Made by a program: the position numbers and the translations under genes
Notes under the pieces: generated by a model
The model's database searches: none
What the model was told of the DNA's origin: nothing
The model's input: only the letters and a program-made list of their open reading frames with translations
Assembly: GCF_940807255.1 (NCBI RefSeq)
Contig: NZ_CALNWY010000005.1
Coordinates: 124,001 to 188,000, forward strand
Length of the DNA: 64,000 nt
Origin: Mixta sp. Marseille-Q2659
GTDB lineage: Bacteria > Pseudomonadota > Gammaproteobacteria > Enterobacterales > Enterobacteriaceae
Direction: 5' to 3'
Shown: positions 46,464 to 55,773 of the stretch, in pieces
Layout: every line of letters starts with the position of its first letter
Numbering within the stretch: the stretch's first letter is position 1

Positions 46464-47084
46464 ATGTCTGTCACCGATTCACTTCTCGCTTTCTCCCTGG
46501 CTGCGCTATTACTGACTCTCACTCCCGGTCTTGATACGGCACTCATTCTTCGAACTGCATGCGCTGAAGGCGGTAAAAAAGCGTTTCAGGTCGCGCTGGG
46601 AATTGATACCGGCTATTTCATCTGGGGGGCGCTCGTCGCGCTGGGCCTGGGCGCTATTCTGGCCGTTTCTGAGCTTGCTTATTCCATTCTGAAATTTTGC
46701 GGAGCGGCCTGGCTGGCCTGGCTGGGTTTACGGCTGCTGGTGCGTCCCCGCTCGTCATTCAGTCAGAACAATGACACTCTTGCTTCACACAGAGGTTGGT
46801 TTATAAAAGGGATGCCTGGAAATGTACTTAATCCAAAAATGGGCATTTTCTATATGTCATTTCTGCCTCAGTTCATACCAGCCGGGCATTCGCCCTTAAT
46901 CTGGACATTTATACTTGTCAGCATCCATATTTTGATCGGAACCCTGTGGTCCATCACGCTTATTATGTCCACGCATTTTGCATCCGGCATTCTTAAAAAA
47001 AGCCGTGTCATCAAGGCAATGGATCGTGCAACAGGAGGTCTTTTTTTATGCTTTGCAGCCAAACTTGCTTTCAGCACCCGATAA
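46464..47084 (+). CDS. LysE/RhtB-family amino acid exporter
   Basis: A 206-residue membrane protein with about six hydrophobic segments. The N-terminal LLTLTPGLDTALILRTACAEG is the family signature (TPGPD-like, here TPGLD), and GMPGNVLNPKMGIFYMSFLP is the second conserved block. Members export lysine, homoserine, threonine or cysteine-pathway metabolites. The substrate cannot be told. The gene is monocistronic and richer in A/T than the backbone genes. Confidence 0.87.
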   Translation: MSVTDSLLAFSLAALLLTLTPGLDTALILRTACAEGGKKAFQVALGIDTGYFIWGALVALGLGAILAVSELAYSILKFCGAAWLAWLGLRLLVRPRSSFSQNNDTLASHRGWFIKGMPGNVLNPKMGIFYMSFLPQFIPAGHSPLIWTFILVSIHILIGTLWSITLIMSTHFASGILKKSRVIKAMDRATGGLFLCFAAKLAFSTR

Positions 47085-47184
47085 TTTGTTAAGGCAAAAT
47101 TACCCGGGCTGAACGTCGCCCAGGTACTGGATTAACGTTATCAACGTCCGCTTCTGGCGGCCACTCATCTGATGAGCGCAGCGA

Positions 47185-47210
47185 TGTCTGCTTTAGGCGA
47201 GGAGCGGACA
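47185..47210. repeat. Intergenic palindromic repeat, copy A
   Basis: TGTCTGCT ... AGCGGACA arms around TTAGGCGAGG, in the spacer between the convergent lysE-type and glutathione peroxidase genes. It shares the core GCTTTxxGCGAGGAGC with copies at 48971 and 55639. A related half (CGTCCGCTTCTGGCGG) lies at 47145-47160. Confidence 0.55.
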
Positions 47211-47280
47211 TTCACGTCACCCAGAAATAATCATTTGCCGGAAACGCGTTAAGGATAAAGAGTGTAAATACCAGAAGCGC

Positions 47281-47763
47281 TTAGTTTTCAAGCGCGGCAA
47301 GGATGACGGCTTCTATTTTCTCGGGGGGCGTGATCGGTGCAAAACGCTTGAGGGGTTTGCCGTCGCGTCCGATCAGAAACTTAGTAAAATTCCATTTGAT
47401 TCGCCCGCCCAGCACGCCGGGCAATTCTTCCTTCAGATAACGAAATACCGGGTGCGTTAAGGCGCCGTTAACCTCCACTTTCTCGAACATCGGGAAGCTC
47501 ACACCATAATTAATATGGCAGGTCTGCGCGATTTCGTTAGCACCGCCGGGTTCCTGCTTACCGAACTGGTTGCAGGGAAAGCCAAGCACCACCAGACCCT
47601 GAGCGGCGTACTTCCTGTAGAGCGACTCAAGGCCTGCGTATTGTGGCGTAAATCCACATTGGCTGGCGGTATTGACCACGAGAACCAGCCTGCCAGCGTA
47701 GTCGGCCATAGCGACAGGCTGGCCACTCAGGCTGGTGGCAGTAAATTGATGAAAAGTGGTCAT
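47281..47763 (-). CDS. Glutathione peroxidase family thiol peroxidase
   Basis: A 160-residue thioredoxin-fold peroxidase of the BtuE/Gpx family. The peroxidatic cysteine is C36 in VNTASQCGFTPQYAGLE; the catalytic Gln and Trp are in LGFPCNQFGKQEPG and WNFTKFLIGRDG. The CNQFGKQEPG cysteine can serve as the resolving residue, so thioredoxin is the likely reductant. It removes hydrogen and lipid peroxides in the cytosol. The frame opens at 47835, but GAGGA 7 nt before ATG 47763 marks the start. Confidence 0.92.
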   Translation of the reverse strand: MTTFHQFTATSLSGQPVAMADYAGRLVLVVNTASQCGFTPQYAGLESLYRKYAAQGLVVLGFPCNQFGKQEPGGANEIAQTCHINYGVSFPMFEKVEVNGALTHPVFRYLKEELPGVLGGRIKWNFTKFLIGRDGKPLKRFAPITPPEKIEAVILAALEN

Positions 47764-48021
47764 ATCGAAATCCTCAGCGTTACTCACATCGCAGATTCGT
47801 TGTGTAATGTACTTTGACTGATTTCCGTATGCCACGCAATAAAGGCAAATTTGCAGTCCAGCACGCCAGTGGTTAGTAAGAATAAACTGGGATATGAATA
47901 TTTTTCCATCTATCTCTCTTCTAAAGAAAAAGAGAGTGCTGCCGATAGATGTTATTTATACGATTTCTCCGCCTGTTTTCATAAAATAAAAAATTAATGC
48001 AAGCGTAATAAGGGTTTTACA

Positions 48022-48546
48022 ATGATGAATTATTCTATTAATGGCGCTGGTACTATTAAAGCTACTGTACTCACCGCGACGTTACTATTAACTGGCTGTA
48101 GTGCCTTATTCCCTAAACCTACTCTGTACGTTCCCCCAGAGAATACACCGGATGTAGCAAAAATTCGTTTGATGGGCGCGCCTATGAGCTATGCCCTGTA
48201 TCAAAAAGATAGCGACGGTAAAAAAATCGGAGGCTGGGTTCAGGAGCATAGCGCTTACGTCAATATCCTATTGGGAAATACCCGAGATCTAGGATTTCCC
48301 AAACTGAAGAATAAAGATTACAGCGGCACCTTTTTCGAAACGATACTACTCCCGGATCGTCAGACAACCATCCATCACGCTTTAAACGGTGGTTGCACCG
48401 TTGATTTGAATATCATTCCAAAGAAAAAATCGTTATATGAGATTCATTACAGCTACGGAGATAAAGCAGGTTACTGCGTCATTTATGCCAAAGAAATAAA
48501 ATACGACGCTGATATGGACATTTATTACGAGGATAATGTGAAGTGA
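48022..48546 (+). CDS. Putative lipoprotein
   Basis: A 174-residue protein with a lipoprotein signal: hydrophobic stretch TVLTATLLL followed by the lipobox LLTGCS at about residues 22-27. The mature part is polar, with no family I recognise. The start is ATG 48022 or 48025 (ATGATG), with AAGGG about 8 nt upstream. The next gene overlaps its stop (GTGA), so the two are an operon and probably act together in the envelope. Low G+C and a lysine-rich composition set the pair apart from the backbone. Confidence 0.7.
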   Translation: MMNYSINGAGTIKATVLTATLLLTGCSALFPKPTLYVPPENTPDVAKIRLMGAPMSYALYQKDSDGKKIGGWVQEHSAYVNILLGNTRDLGFPKLKNKDYSGTFFETILLPDRQTTIHHALNGGCTVDLNIIPKKKSLYEIHYSYGDKAGYCVIYAKEIKYDADMDIYYEDNVK

Positions 48547-48890
48547 ATGTAAAAAAATTTCTTTTGCTGGCATTCACTACGATCGCGCTGAATGGTTGTA
48601 TTGCCAATGTGGATAGAACACGAGCCTCAGATTTAGATAATTATTCAGAGAAGGACATCCGAAAAATTATCGTAGTGGGTAAATCCACTAAAAAAGATAT
48701 GCTGCTTTTACTTGGTACTCCTACCACTCCAAACGAGTTTAAAACCGCCAGCAACTGGATTTATGCCTCGAAAGTCGTGGATCGCCGTCTCTATTTATTT
48801 ATCCCCATATTCAGGGACAGAGAGCAGCTTCTGTTGTTGGAATTCAATAACGATGGTGTAGTGAATAAAATTCACTACACCGAGAAGTGA
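48543..48890 (+). CDS. Putative lipoprotein with BamE/SmpA-like fold
   Basis: A 115-residue protein: basic N-terminus, hydrophobic helix FLLLAFTTIAL and lipobox LNGC. The mature domain has the pattern VGKSTKKDMLLLLGTPTTPN, then NWIYAS and LLLLEFNNDGVVNKIHY, characteristic of the small SmpA/OmlA (BamE-like) fold, in which a G-x-S/T-T helix start and a LGxP turn recur. GTG start overlapping the upstream stop. Function unknown; translational coupling points to a shared role with the preceding lipoprotein. Confidence 0.7.
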   Translation: MNVKKFLLLAFTTIALNGCIANVDRTRASDLDNYSEKDIRKIIVVGKSTKKDMLLLLGTPTTPNEFKTASNWIYASKVVDRRLYLFIPIFRDREQLLLLEFNNDGVVNKIHYTEK

Positions 48891-48970
48891 TTCATCGGCA
48901 GGCATAACACCTGCCGTATTTTTCTTCAAGGCGTATAAGAGAAGCCGGGGTAGCCCAGCATCTTACTTAC

Positions 48971-48996
48971 AGTCCGCTTTGAGCGAAAAGCAGACT
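48971..48996. repeat. Intergenic palindromic repeat, copy B
   Basis: Arms AGTCCGCTTT / AAAGCAGACT (9 of 10 paired) around GAGCGA, between the lipoprotein gene end and the EamA remnant. Core CGCTTTGAGCGAAAAGC. Confidence 0.6.
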
Positions 48997-48997
48997 T

Positions 48998-49830
48998 TCA
49001 TGATTTAATCCGGGGTGCCCGGAATACCATCATTATTCCGAGCAGAATGGCGCCCATGCCCGCCACGCCTGACCACGGCAGAGTGTTACCCAACAGCAGG
49101 TAATTCAGAACGGCCGTTATGACAGGCACCAGATAAAACAGGCTGGTGACGTTAACAATGCTACCGGCGCTGAGCAGCCGGTAAAGCAGAAGCTGTGCTA
49201 CCACGGAAATCAGCACGCCAGGGAACAGCACTGAAATGAAAAAATCCGGCGTGAAGCTGACATAAAAGGTGCCCACAGGCAGTAGGCCTACGCACAATAT
49301 CAGGCTTATCCCGTATTGTAGGGGGAGTACGTCGGCCGGTGCCTGGCGGTTTTTTTCTGCATAATTGCGCCGAAGGTCATAAACAGCAGTGCTGCCAGGG
49401 CAAACATCACGCCAGAGACCGGCAAATGTGAGGCGGAGAGGCTGCGCCATACGAGTAGAACCAGACCTGACAGAGCTACCATGAGTCCGACGAGACGGGT
49501 TCCCTGCATTCTGCGTTCAACAATGCACAGCGTAAGGATTGGCTGAATGCCCATAATGGTTGCTATCAGTCCGGGCGTGATGCCGTGCGCCATGGCCTGA
49601 AAGTAACAGACCGAATACCCGCCAATAAGCATCAGACCGGTAAGAACGACCTGTCGGCGGGCGCCTTTCTCAGGCCGCCAGCGGTGGCGGAAGCAACCAA
49701 TAATTAGCAATGTTCCGAGTGCGATGCCGAAACGGAAAATAAGCAGCGCCAATGGGGAAGCATTATCCAGCCCCAGTCGGGTGAATATCGCGGCGCAGCC
49801 CCACAGAAGACCATCCGGATTTGAAACCAT
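48998..49830 (-). pseudogene. EamA-family transporter remnant, frameshifted and 5'-truncated
   Basis: An EamA (DMT superfamily) permease in two frames. The first part (GLLWGCAAIFTRLGLDNASP to FGAIMQKK) runs from 49830 to about 49350, and the second (RQAPADVLPLQYGISLI to the end IMMVFRAPRIKS) continues in another frame to 48998. The break falls in a run of seven A residues on the coding strand; six would restore one frame. The first about ten residues of the family are replaced by sequence (MVSNPD) read from the neighbouring LysR remnant, so the original start is lost. Two defects make it almost certainly non-functional. Confidence 0.82.
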
Positions 49831-50226
49831 TTTCCTGGAGAGAGATGATTATCTGGTTGTTCTTCCTGAAGCTCATGCGCTTTCAGCATATGAAGTGGTT
49901 CCTGTTGCCTCATTATGCCGGGAGCCGTTTATTTTGCTTGAGAAGGGAAAGAATAATGAAATATCAGAGATATTCAGAGAGCATGGACTGGCACCGCGCG
50001 TAAAATTCACTCTGTGGGATGATTACGCCGTCATGGCTATGGTGGAAAAAAGCTGGGTGTGAGTATTTTACCTGGCCTCATCCTCAGGAGTATGCCCTAC
50101 CGTATCGCTACCAGGAAAATGGATATCTCACCACACCGTAATATTGACCTGGCTTTCAGAAGCAGAAAAACTGTTTCGCGGGCTGTGAAAAAGTTTATCG
50201 AGTACCTTGATTACAGAAACGCATAA
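49820..50226 (+). pseudogene. LysR-family regulator remnant (C-terminal half)
   Basis: Only the second half of a LysR ligand-binding domain remains: FETIFLERDDYLVVLPEAHA, LCREPFILLEKGKNNEISEI, LAPRVKFTLWDDYAVMAMVE, then a one-base deletion near 50051, after which LGVSILPGLILRSMPYRIAT and the end FIEYLDYRNA follow in another frame to TAA 50224-50226. The DNA-binding half is missing; in its place the sequence passes directly into the EamA remnant on the other strand. Confidence 0.82.
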
Positions 50227-50577
50227 AGGTCCGTCAGCGAAGGATGCTTAACTTAACTGACTGGGTCGGGTACCACCGCGAGATAAGCCCGCCGTTTTCC
50301 AATCCAGATATACCGCATCACACCAGATTAGGCCCTGTCACTGTGAACTGCCGCTCAGGATGATTGGGGATAACGATGTGTTCATGACTGCCGCGCTTAT
50401 AACAGTGAGTTGTCAGCAACCAGCTTGAATGCGGGGCGGCAGCACTCGTTGTCTCAGCTCAGCGCCCCGTGAATCTTTCCCTTTGTACAGCACCCTGTGA
50501 TACCGCGGCGCATAGTGGCCCGTTTCACCCTATGCGCCTGGTTCGCCCGCGCTAACTGTTGCGCATGCCGGGCGTCG
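50227..50577. other. Intergenic region without recognisable gene
   Basis: About 350 bp between the LysR remnant and lysC. Stop codons interrupt all frames and no known repeat or RNA is recognised. It may be further debris of the same rearrangement. Confidence 0.5.
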
Positions 50578-51939
50578 TTATTCTAACAGCTTGCGGTGTA
50601 ACGCTTTGACCGCGCGCTCTGCAAATTCCGCCGGAAGCAGGAAACAGAGGTTATGGCTGGAGGCGCCGTGACAAATCATACGCACCGGGTGCTGTTCCAG
50701 TTCAGCAAAAATATCTTTGTACACCACCGGGGAATGCGGGAGCGCGTTGCCAATCAGCGAAACAAGCGCCAGCCCGGTCTCGATTTCAACACGGCAGTGC
50801 GATGACAACTCGCTAAGCAGCGCGCTGTTTAGCGTATCGGCCTCGCCTGATGTTGAACCGGTGGCATTCAGGATTAGCGCGATACTTGTTTCCGAGATGG
50901 TCACCAAATCGGTCGCTATCTCATGACGAGACAAAATCCCAAATATCTCCGCTAAAAAGTGGGGAGTGGGCCGTGCATTAATGCTGGATAATTTTAACAG
51001 CGTCTGCTGGCGGCGCACGGCCAGGGCGCGATAACGCGACGGCTCCGGCACGTCACGGCAAACCAGCGTTCCGCCCGCTGATGGATTGCTGCTGGCGCCC
51101 ACGAAAACCGGAATGTTTTTGCGCATCGCAGGCAGCAGCGTGGCTGGATGCAGCACTTTGGCGCCAAAGGTCGCCATTTCGCTGGCTTCGGAGAATGAGA
51201 GGGTATCAATCCGTTTCGCCTCGGCGACAATGCGGGGATCGGTCGTATAGATCCCGGCGACATCGGTCCAGATATCCACACGCGCGGCCTGTAGCGCCTC
51301 TGCCAGCAGAGAAGCGGTGTAATCACTGCCGCCGCGCCCGAGCGTGGTGGTGTGACCTGCCGCATCGCTGCCGATGAAGCCCTGTGTCACGACCAGCGAC
51401 TGTTCAACACGCGAACGTAAATGTTTTTCTGACAGCTCTGCAATGTCGCTTATCGTCGGTACCGCGCAACCAAACGTATCATCGGTGCGAATGACTTTGC
51501 GGGCGTCAAACCATTGCGCTTCCACATTCCGTTCACGCAATACTTCCACAAACAGCAGGGAAGACATCAACTCCCCGTGGCTAACTAACTCATCGCACAG
51601 CGCGTCTGAACGGGAATCGGCAGCTTGTTCAGCCAGGCGGTTAATATTGTTGAGCAGATGGTCGATCGCCTGACTAACGGCTTCCGGCTGCTTCAGGCGT
51701 GAAATAATGTTGTATTGCAGGGTGCGCAGGGTATCAATTTTGTCCAGCCGAAAACGGCTTTCCAGACCGGAAGCGAGTTCGACTAATAAGTTAGTGACAC
51801 CTGCGGAAGCAGACAAGACAACCAAACGAACGTGTTTATCAGCAAGGACGAGGGTGGCGCTACGGCTCATCGCGTCAAAGTCAGCAACACTGGTTCCGCC
51901 AAACTTGGCAACGATGATGTGTGGATAATTGCGAGTCAT
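50578..51939 (-). CDS. lysC: Aspartate kinase, LysC (aspartokinase III) type
   Basis: A 453-residue monofunctional aspartokinase similar to E. coli LysC (449). N-terminal kinase domain with VAKFGGTSVADFDAM (ATP site), CDELVSHGELMSSLLFVEVL and TTLGRGGSDYTASLLAEALQ (aspartate site); C-terminal paired ACT domains (TLLKLSSINARPTPHFLAEI, MICHGASSHNLCFLLP) that bind lysine in the E. coli enzyme. It makes aspartyl phosphate for lysine, threonine, methionine and diaminobutyrate. It stands divergent from dat-ddc, so it may be a copy devoted to diaminopropane synthesis. The 5' leader is long and structured. Confidence 0.92.
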   Translation of the reverse strand: MTRNYPHIIVAKFGGTSVADFDAMSRSATLVLADKHVRLVVLSASAGVTNLLVELASGLESRFRLDKIDTLRTLQYNIISRLKQPEAVSQAIDHLLNNINRLAEQAADSRSDALCDELVSHGELMSSLLFVEVLRERNVEAQWFDARKVIRTDDTFGCAVPTISDIAELSEKHLRSRVEQSLVVTQGFIGSDAAGHTTTLGRGGSDYTASLLAEALQAARVDIWTDVAGIYTTDPRIVAEAKRIDTLSFSEASEMATFGAKVLHPATLLPAMRKNIPVFVGASSNPSAGGTLVCRDVPEPSRYRALAVRRQQTLLKLSSINARPTPHFLAEIFGILSRHEIATDLVTISETSIALILNATGSTSGEADTLNSALLSELSSHCRVEIETGLALVSLIGNALPHSPVVYKDIFAELEQHPVRMICHGASSHNLCFLLPAEFAERAVKALHRKLLE

Positions 51940-52110
51940 AACAATCTCATGTCAGGGCGCCATACTCATATGGCATGAAAATTTTCATTCTCGGCATAAG
52001 GGAAGCGGTCTTCACCTTACGAAATGTCCGCCCGCGAACATTTCTGTTTAAAACCCAGGATTTTGCTCCTGCTATCGATAACCTGTATTGCCGCTTACAG
52101 GTTATCCGGT
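51940..52110 (-). promoter_or_regulatory. lysC leader: Structured 5' leader of lysC (degenerate lysine-riboswitch-like)
   Basis: Several hairpins precede lysC on its strand: an 11-bp perfect stem GATAACCTGTA / TACAGGTTATC (52077-52106), a CAGGA / TCCTG stem (52056-52071), an AAATGT / ACATTT stem (52022-52043), and GCCATA / TATGGC (51959-51974) close to the start codon. Segments such as the region 52022-52071 and the tail before the ATG resemble, from memory, the 3' half of the E. coli lysC lysine riboswitch, but the 5' aptamer core (AGAGGNGC and following) is not found. It may be a decayed or altered riboswitch. Confidence 0.35.
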
Positions 52111-52548
52111 TTGATGCGCATTAATGGCGGTTCCTTTTTCTTTTTGGGATTTTTAAGGCGGGCATAGTAAGTGAATAAACCCGCTGAATCGATATTTTCC
52201 TTAGCATTTATGATAAGCCGATGGAATATATGAATATTTCATGACAGGCTGCTGACCAAATTTTTCTAATAACATTAATGCAACATAAAAACTCATGGAT
52301 ATTAAAATATGGCGTTGTGCATAATCCAGCCAATAATAACCTTCAGACATAATTGCTTATAATTAATACTGTGTACATTCCACGCAAAAATATTATTTAA
52401 TATTGATTTTTAAGGGAAATGTTATAAAAGACCACACAAAATATAAGATTGAGTACGCCGCTGAAAAGCCATATATTAGCCGCGTTTTTTCACCCCCTTA
52501 AACCCTTATCCAACCCGGCGTTAAAACGACCCAGGTTGTAGGAGAGAT
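52111..52548. other. AT-rich divergent promoter region lysC / dat
   Basis: No gene seen. The region is strongly A/T-rich and must hold the lysC and dat promoters; GGAGAG lies just before the dat ATG. No operator assigned. Confidence 0.5.
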
Positions 52549-53934
52549 ATGATGACGGATAAAGTCCGTATTGATTCTTTGAGTGCTAATTCATTACCGC
52601 AAAGCAATGAGTCCTTTTTAACCAGACAGGCTGAGTTTGAGTCCAACGTCAGAAGTTATCCACGTAAATTGCCGTTAGCAATTGCTAAAGCGCAGGGCGT
52701 CTGGATTACCGATGTTGAAAATAAACAATATCTTGATTGCCTTGCGGGCGCCGGAACGCTGGCGCTGGGTCATAATCATCCTGATGTGATTCAAAGCATC
52801 CAAAGCGTCATTACCAGTGGCTTACCGTTACATACGCTTGACCTGACCACACCACTAAAAGATGAGTTCTCCGCTTATCTGCTTTCACTGTTGCCGAATC
52901 AGGGCAAAGAATATTGCCTGCAATTCACCGGGCCTTCCGGTGCGGATGCCGTTGAAGCGGCGCTGAAGCTGGCAAAAAAAGTGACCGGACGTGCCGGGGT
53001 GATCAGCTTCTCCGGCGGTTATCACGGTATGACGCATGGTGCGCTCTCCGTGACCGGTAACCTGTCGCCGAAAGAAGCGGTTGACGGCATGATGCCGGAA
53101 GTACAGTTCATGCCTTACCCGCACCAGTACCGCTGCCCGCTAGGCATCGGCGGCGAAGCCGGTGTGAAAGCGTTGACCTACTACTTTGAAAATCTGATCA
53201 ACGACGTTGAAAGCGGCGTGCGTAAACCGGCTGCCGTTATTCTGGAAGCGGTGCAAGGCGAAGGCGGCGTAAACCCGGCTCCGGTCGAGTGGCTGCAGCG
53301 CATCCGTAAAGTGACCCAGGAACACGGTATCCTGCTGATTCTTGACGAAGTACAGGCGGGCTTTGCCCGTACCGGCAAGTTTTTCGCTTTCGAACACGCA
53401 GGTATCGAACCAGACATCATCGTGATGTCCAAAGCGGTAGGCGGCGGTTTACCGTTAGCGGTGCTGGGCATTAAAAAACAGTTCGATGCCTGGGCGCCGG
53501 GTCATCACACCGGTACGTTCCGCGGCAACCAGCTGGCGATGGCGACCGGCCTCACCACGCTTAAGATCCTGAAAGAAGAGCGTATTGCCGATAAAGTCGC
53601 AGAGCAGGGAGAATGGCTGAAAGGCAAACTGGCTGAAATGCAAAAACGTTTCCCTGTTATCGGCCACGTACGCGGTCTGGGCTTAATGATTGGTATTGAA
53701 ATCGTTAAACCGCACGAAGCGCAGGATCACATGGGTTGTTACCCGGCGGATGGCGAACTCTCCGCGCTGTTGCAGAAAAAATGTTTCGAAGCGGGCCTGA
53801 TCCTTGAGCGCGGCGGCCGTGGCGGCTGCGTCCTGCGTCTGCTGCCGTCACTGCTTATCAGCAACGCCGAACTGGGGATTTTCCTCGATAAGTTTGAAAA
53901 CGCGCTGCTGAGTGCTGGCGTAAAGCCTGTTTAA
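52549..53934 (+). CDS. dat: L-2,4-diaminobutyrate:2-oxoglutarate 4-aminotransferase
   Basis: A 461-residue class III PLP aminotransferase. It makes L-2,4-diaminobutyrate from aspartate semialdehyde and glutamate. The sequence is of the enterobacterial Dat type: [76 protein letters not shown] and the PLP lysine in [17 protein letters not shown]. Start ATG 52549 or 52552 with AGGAGA upstream. ddc begins 16 nt after its stop. Confidence 0.95.
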   Translation: MMTDKVRIDSLSANSLPQSNESFLTRQAEFESNVRSYPRKLPLAIAKAQGVWITDVENKQYLDCLAGAGTLALGHNHPDVIQSIQSVITSGLPLHTLDLTTPLKDEFSAYLLSLLPNQGKEYCLQFTGPSGADAVEAALKLAKKVTGRAGVISFSGGYHGMTHGALSVTGNLSPKEAVDGMMPEVQFMPYPHQYRCPLGIGGEAGVKALTYYFENLINDVESGVRKPAAVILEAVQGEGGVNPAPVEWLQRIRKVTQEHGILLILDEVQAGFARTGKFFAFEHAGIEPDIIVMSKAVGGGLPLAVLGIKKQFDAWAPGHHTGTFRGNQLAMATGLTTLKILKEERIADKVAEQGEWLKGKLAEMQKRFPVIGHVRGLGLMIGIEIVKPHEAQDHMGCYPADGELSALLQKKCFEAGLILERGGRGGCVLRLLPSLLISNAELGIFLDKFENALLSAGVKPV

Positions 53935-53950
53935 TCGGAGCAAATAATTA

Positions 53951-55414
53951 ATGTCTGATTTAAATCCGATTCTGTCTGGTTCCGCGCAAAGTATTGCCGC
54001 CTACCAGGAAGCGATTGAACAGAGTACAAAAGCGGTTGTGGAATGGCTTAAGCAACCTGAAATGTACCAGGGCAAAAGCGTTGAAGAATTACGTGAGCGC
54101 ATCAAGTTAGAATTCAGTTCGCAGGGCCTGGGCAACCAGGTCGCCATTGAACGCGCCGTTGAATATTTTCTCAAAGACAGTTTGTCCGTACATCATCCGC
54201 AGTGTGTGGCGCATCTGCACTGTCCGAGCCTGGTCATTAGCCAGGCTGCGGAAGTGCTGATCAATGCAACCAACCAGAGCATGGACTCCTGGGATCAGAG
54301 CCCGTCGGCGACCATCATTGAGATGAAGCTGATTGAGTGGCTGCGCGAGCAGGTAGGTTACCCGGCGGGTGACGCCGGGGTTTTCACCAGCGGTGGTACG
54401 CAAAGCAATCTGATGGGCTTGATGCTGGCGCGTGATGCCTTTTTTGCTCGCCAGGGCCATTCCGTTCAGCAGGACGGCCTGACCGGCGAACTCAGAAAAA
54501 TTAAAGTGTTATGTTCTGAAAGCGCGCACTTCTCTGTGCAGAAGAACATGGCGCTGATGGGGCTGGGTTACCGGTCTGTGACGCTGGTGAAAACCGATGA
54601 ATTCTCGCGTATGGATCTTAACGATCTGAGAGAGAAGCTGGCGCAGGCGAAAGCCAATGGCGAACAGGTGATGGCTATTGTCGCCACCGCAGGCACTACC
54701 GATGCGGGCGCGATCGATCCGTTAGCCGAAATCGCTGCGCTGGCAGCTGAACAGCAGATTTGGGTGCATGTGGATGCAGCCTGGGGCGGCGCGTTGCTGC
54801 TTTCTGAGAAGTATCGTCACTTCCTGAATGGCCTGGAACTCGCGGACTCCGTGACGCTGGACTTCCACAAGCAGTTCTTCCAGACCATCAGCTGTGGTGC
54901 CTTCCTGCTGAAAGACGCGCGTCATTATCAGCTAATGCGTTACCAGGCGGCGTACCTGAACTCTGACTTTGATGAAGAGCAGGGCGTGCCGAACCTGGTG
55001 TCGAAGTCGCTGCAAACCACGCGTCGTTTCGATGCCCTGAAACTGTGGATGGGCCTGGAAGCGCTGGGTAAAAAGCAATACGCTGAAATCATTGATAATG
55101 GCGTAACGCTGGCACAGCAGGTGGCGCAGTTTGTTGCCGAGCAACCGCAGCTGGAGCTGGTAATGCAGCCGCAACTGGCCAGCGTCCTGTTCCGTTTCCG
55201 CTCGGAAAACGGCGATGCCGCAGCGGTGGCGTTATTGAACCAGCGTATCGGTGATGCCTTGCTGGCCTCCGGCAGCGCCAACGTTGGCGTCACAGAAGCT
55301 GACGGCGTTACCTGCCTGAAAATGACGCTGCTCAATCCCACCGTTTGCCTGGAGGACGTGAAAGTTCTGCTGGCGAGCGTCATAGCCAGTGGGCAACAGC
55401 TGCAGAACGCCTGA
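53951..55414 (+). CDS. ddc: L-2,4-diaminobutyrate decarboxylase
   Basis: A 487-residue group II PLP decarboxylase. It converts diaminobutyrate to 1,3-diaminopropane. Typical stretches: VHHPQCVAHLHCPSLVISQA, GVFTSGGTQSNLMGLMLARD, WVHVDAAWGGALLLSEKYRH and the PLP lysine in LDFHKQFFQTISCGAFLLK. With dat it forms the two-step diaminopropane pathway described in Enterobacter and Acinetobacter. The operon ends at a strong terminator. Confidence 0.95.
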   Translation: MSDLNPILSGSAQSIAAYQEAIEQSTKAVVEWLKQPEMYQGKSVEELRERIKLEFSSQGLGNQVAIERAVEYFLKDSLSVHHPQCVAHLHCPSLVISQAAEVLINATNQSMDSWDQSPSATIIEMKLIEWLREQVGYPAGDAGVFTSGGTQSNLMGLMLARDAFFARQGHSVQQDGLTGELRKIKVLCSESAHFSVQKNMALMGLGYRSVTLVKTDEFSRMDLNDLREKLAQAKANGEQVMAIVATAGTTDAGAIDPLAEIAALAAEQQIWVHVDAAWGGALLLSEKYRHFLNGLELADSVTLDFHKQFFQTISCGAFLLKDARHYQLMRYQAAYLNSDFDEEQGVPNLVSKSLQTTRRFDALKLWMGLEALGKKQYAEIIDNGVTLAQQVAQFVAEQPQLELVMQPQLASVLFRFRSENGDAAAVALLNQRIGDALLASGSANVGVTEADGVTCLKMTLLNPTVCLEDVKVLLASVIASGQQLQNA

Positions 55415-55428
55415 TTGCCGCAGGCATG

Positions 55429-55464
55429 AAAAAAGCCGACAACATCGCTGTTGTCGGCTTTTTT
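55429..55464 (+). terminator. Rho-independent terminator of dat-ddc
   Basis: Perfect 9-bp stem GCCGACAAC / GTTGTCGGC with loop ATCGCT, preceded by six A and followed by six T residues, 14 nt after the ddc stop. Confidence 0.93.
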
Positions 55465-55638
55465 ATTTCTGTATTGCGCATTAAGAGCGGAGACGTGGAC
55501 GTTTCCGGTAGTTTTCATGAATCGCTTAAGCTTCAGGGAAGTCTGTCGCTTTTAAAACTTCAGTAATTCATTTCAGGGCATATCTACTCTGTGTGGGTAT
55601 GTTCAGACGCACTACGGTTATGGGGGCGCTCATTCCGG

Positions 55639-55666
55639 ACGCCCGCTTTGAGCGAGGAGCGGGCGT
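55639..55666. repeat. Intergenic palindromic repeat, copy C
   Basis: Perfect 9-bp arms ACGCCCGCT / AGCGGGCGT around TTGAGCGAGG, in the about 360-bp spacer between the ends of ddc and a convergent LysR gene. Core CGCTTTGAGCGAGGAGC is shared with copies A and B. Confidence 0.6.
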
Positions 55667-55773
55667 AAAATCATTATCTGTAATCCTGGAATGGGCAACC
55701 AAAGACATGACCCATTATTTCTCATGCATTACATATCTGTGTACGGGTTAAACCCTGGATTATTTAAACAGGT

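Noticed and set aside
49724..50062. Plus-strand 112-residue frame as a gene of its own
   Set aside because: Its first 32 codons are antisense to the EamA remnant and the remainder is a LysR fragment.
51940..52200. A canonical lysine riboswitch before lysC
   Set aside because: The conserved aptamer core is missing by eye, so only a degenerate, structured leader is claimed.
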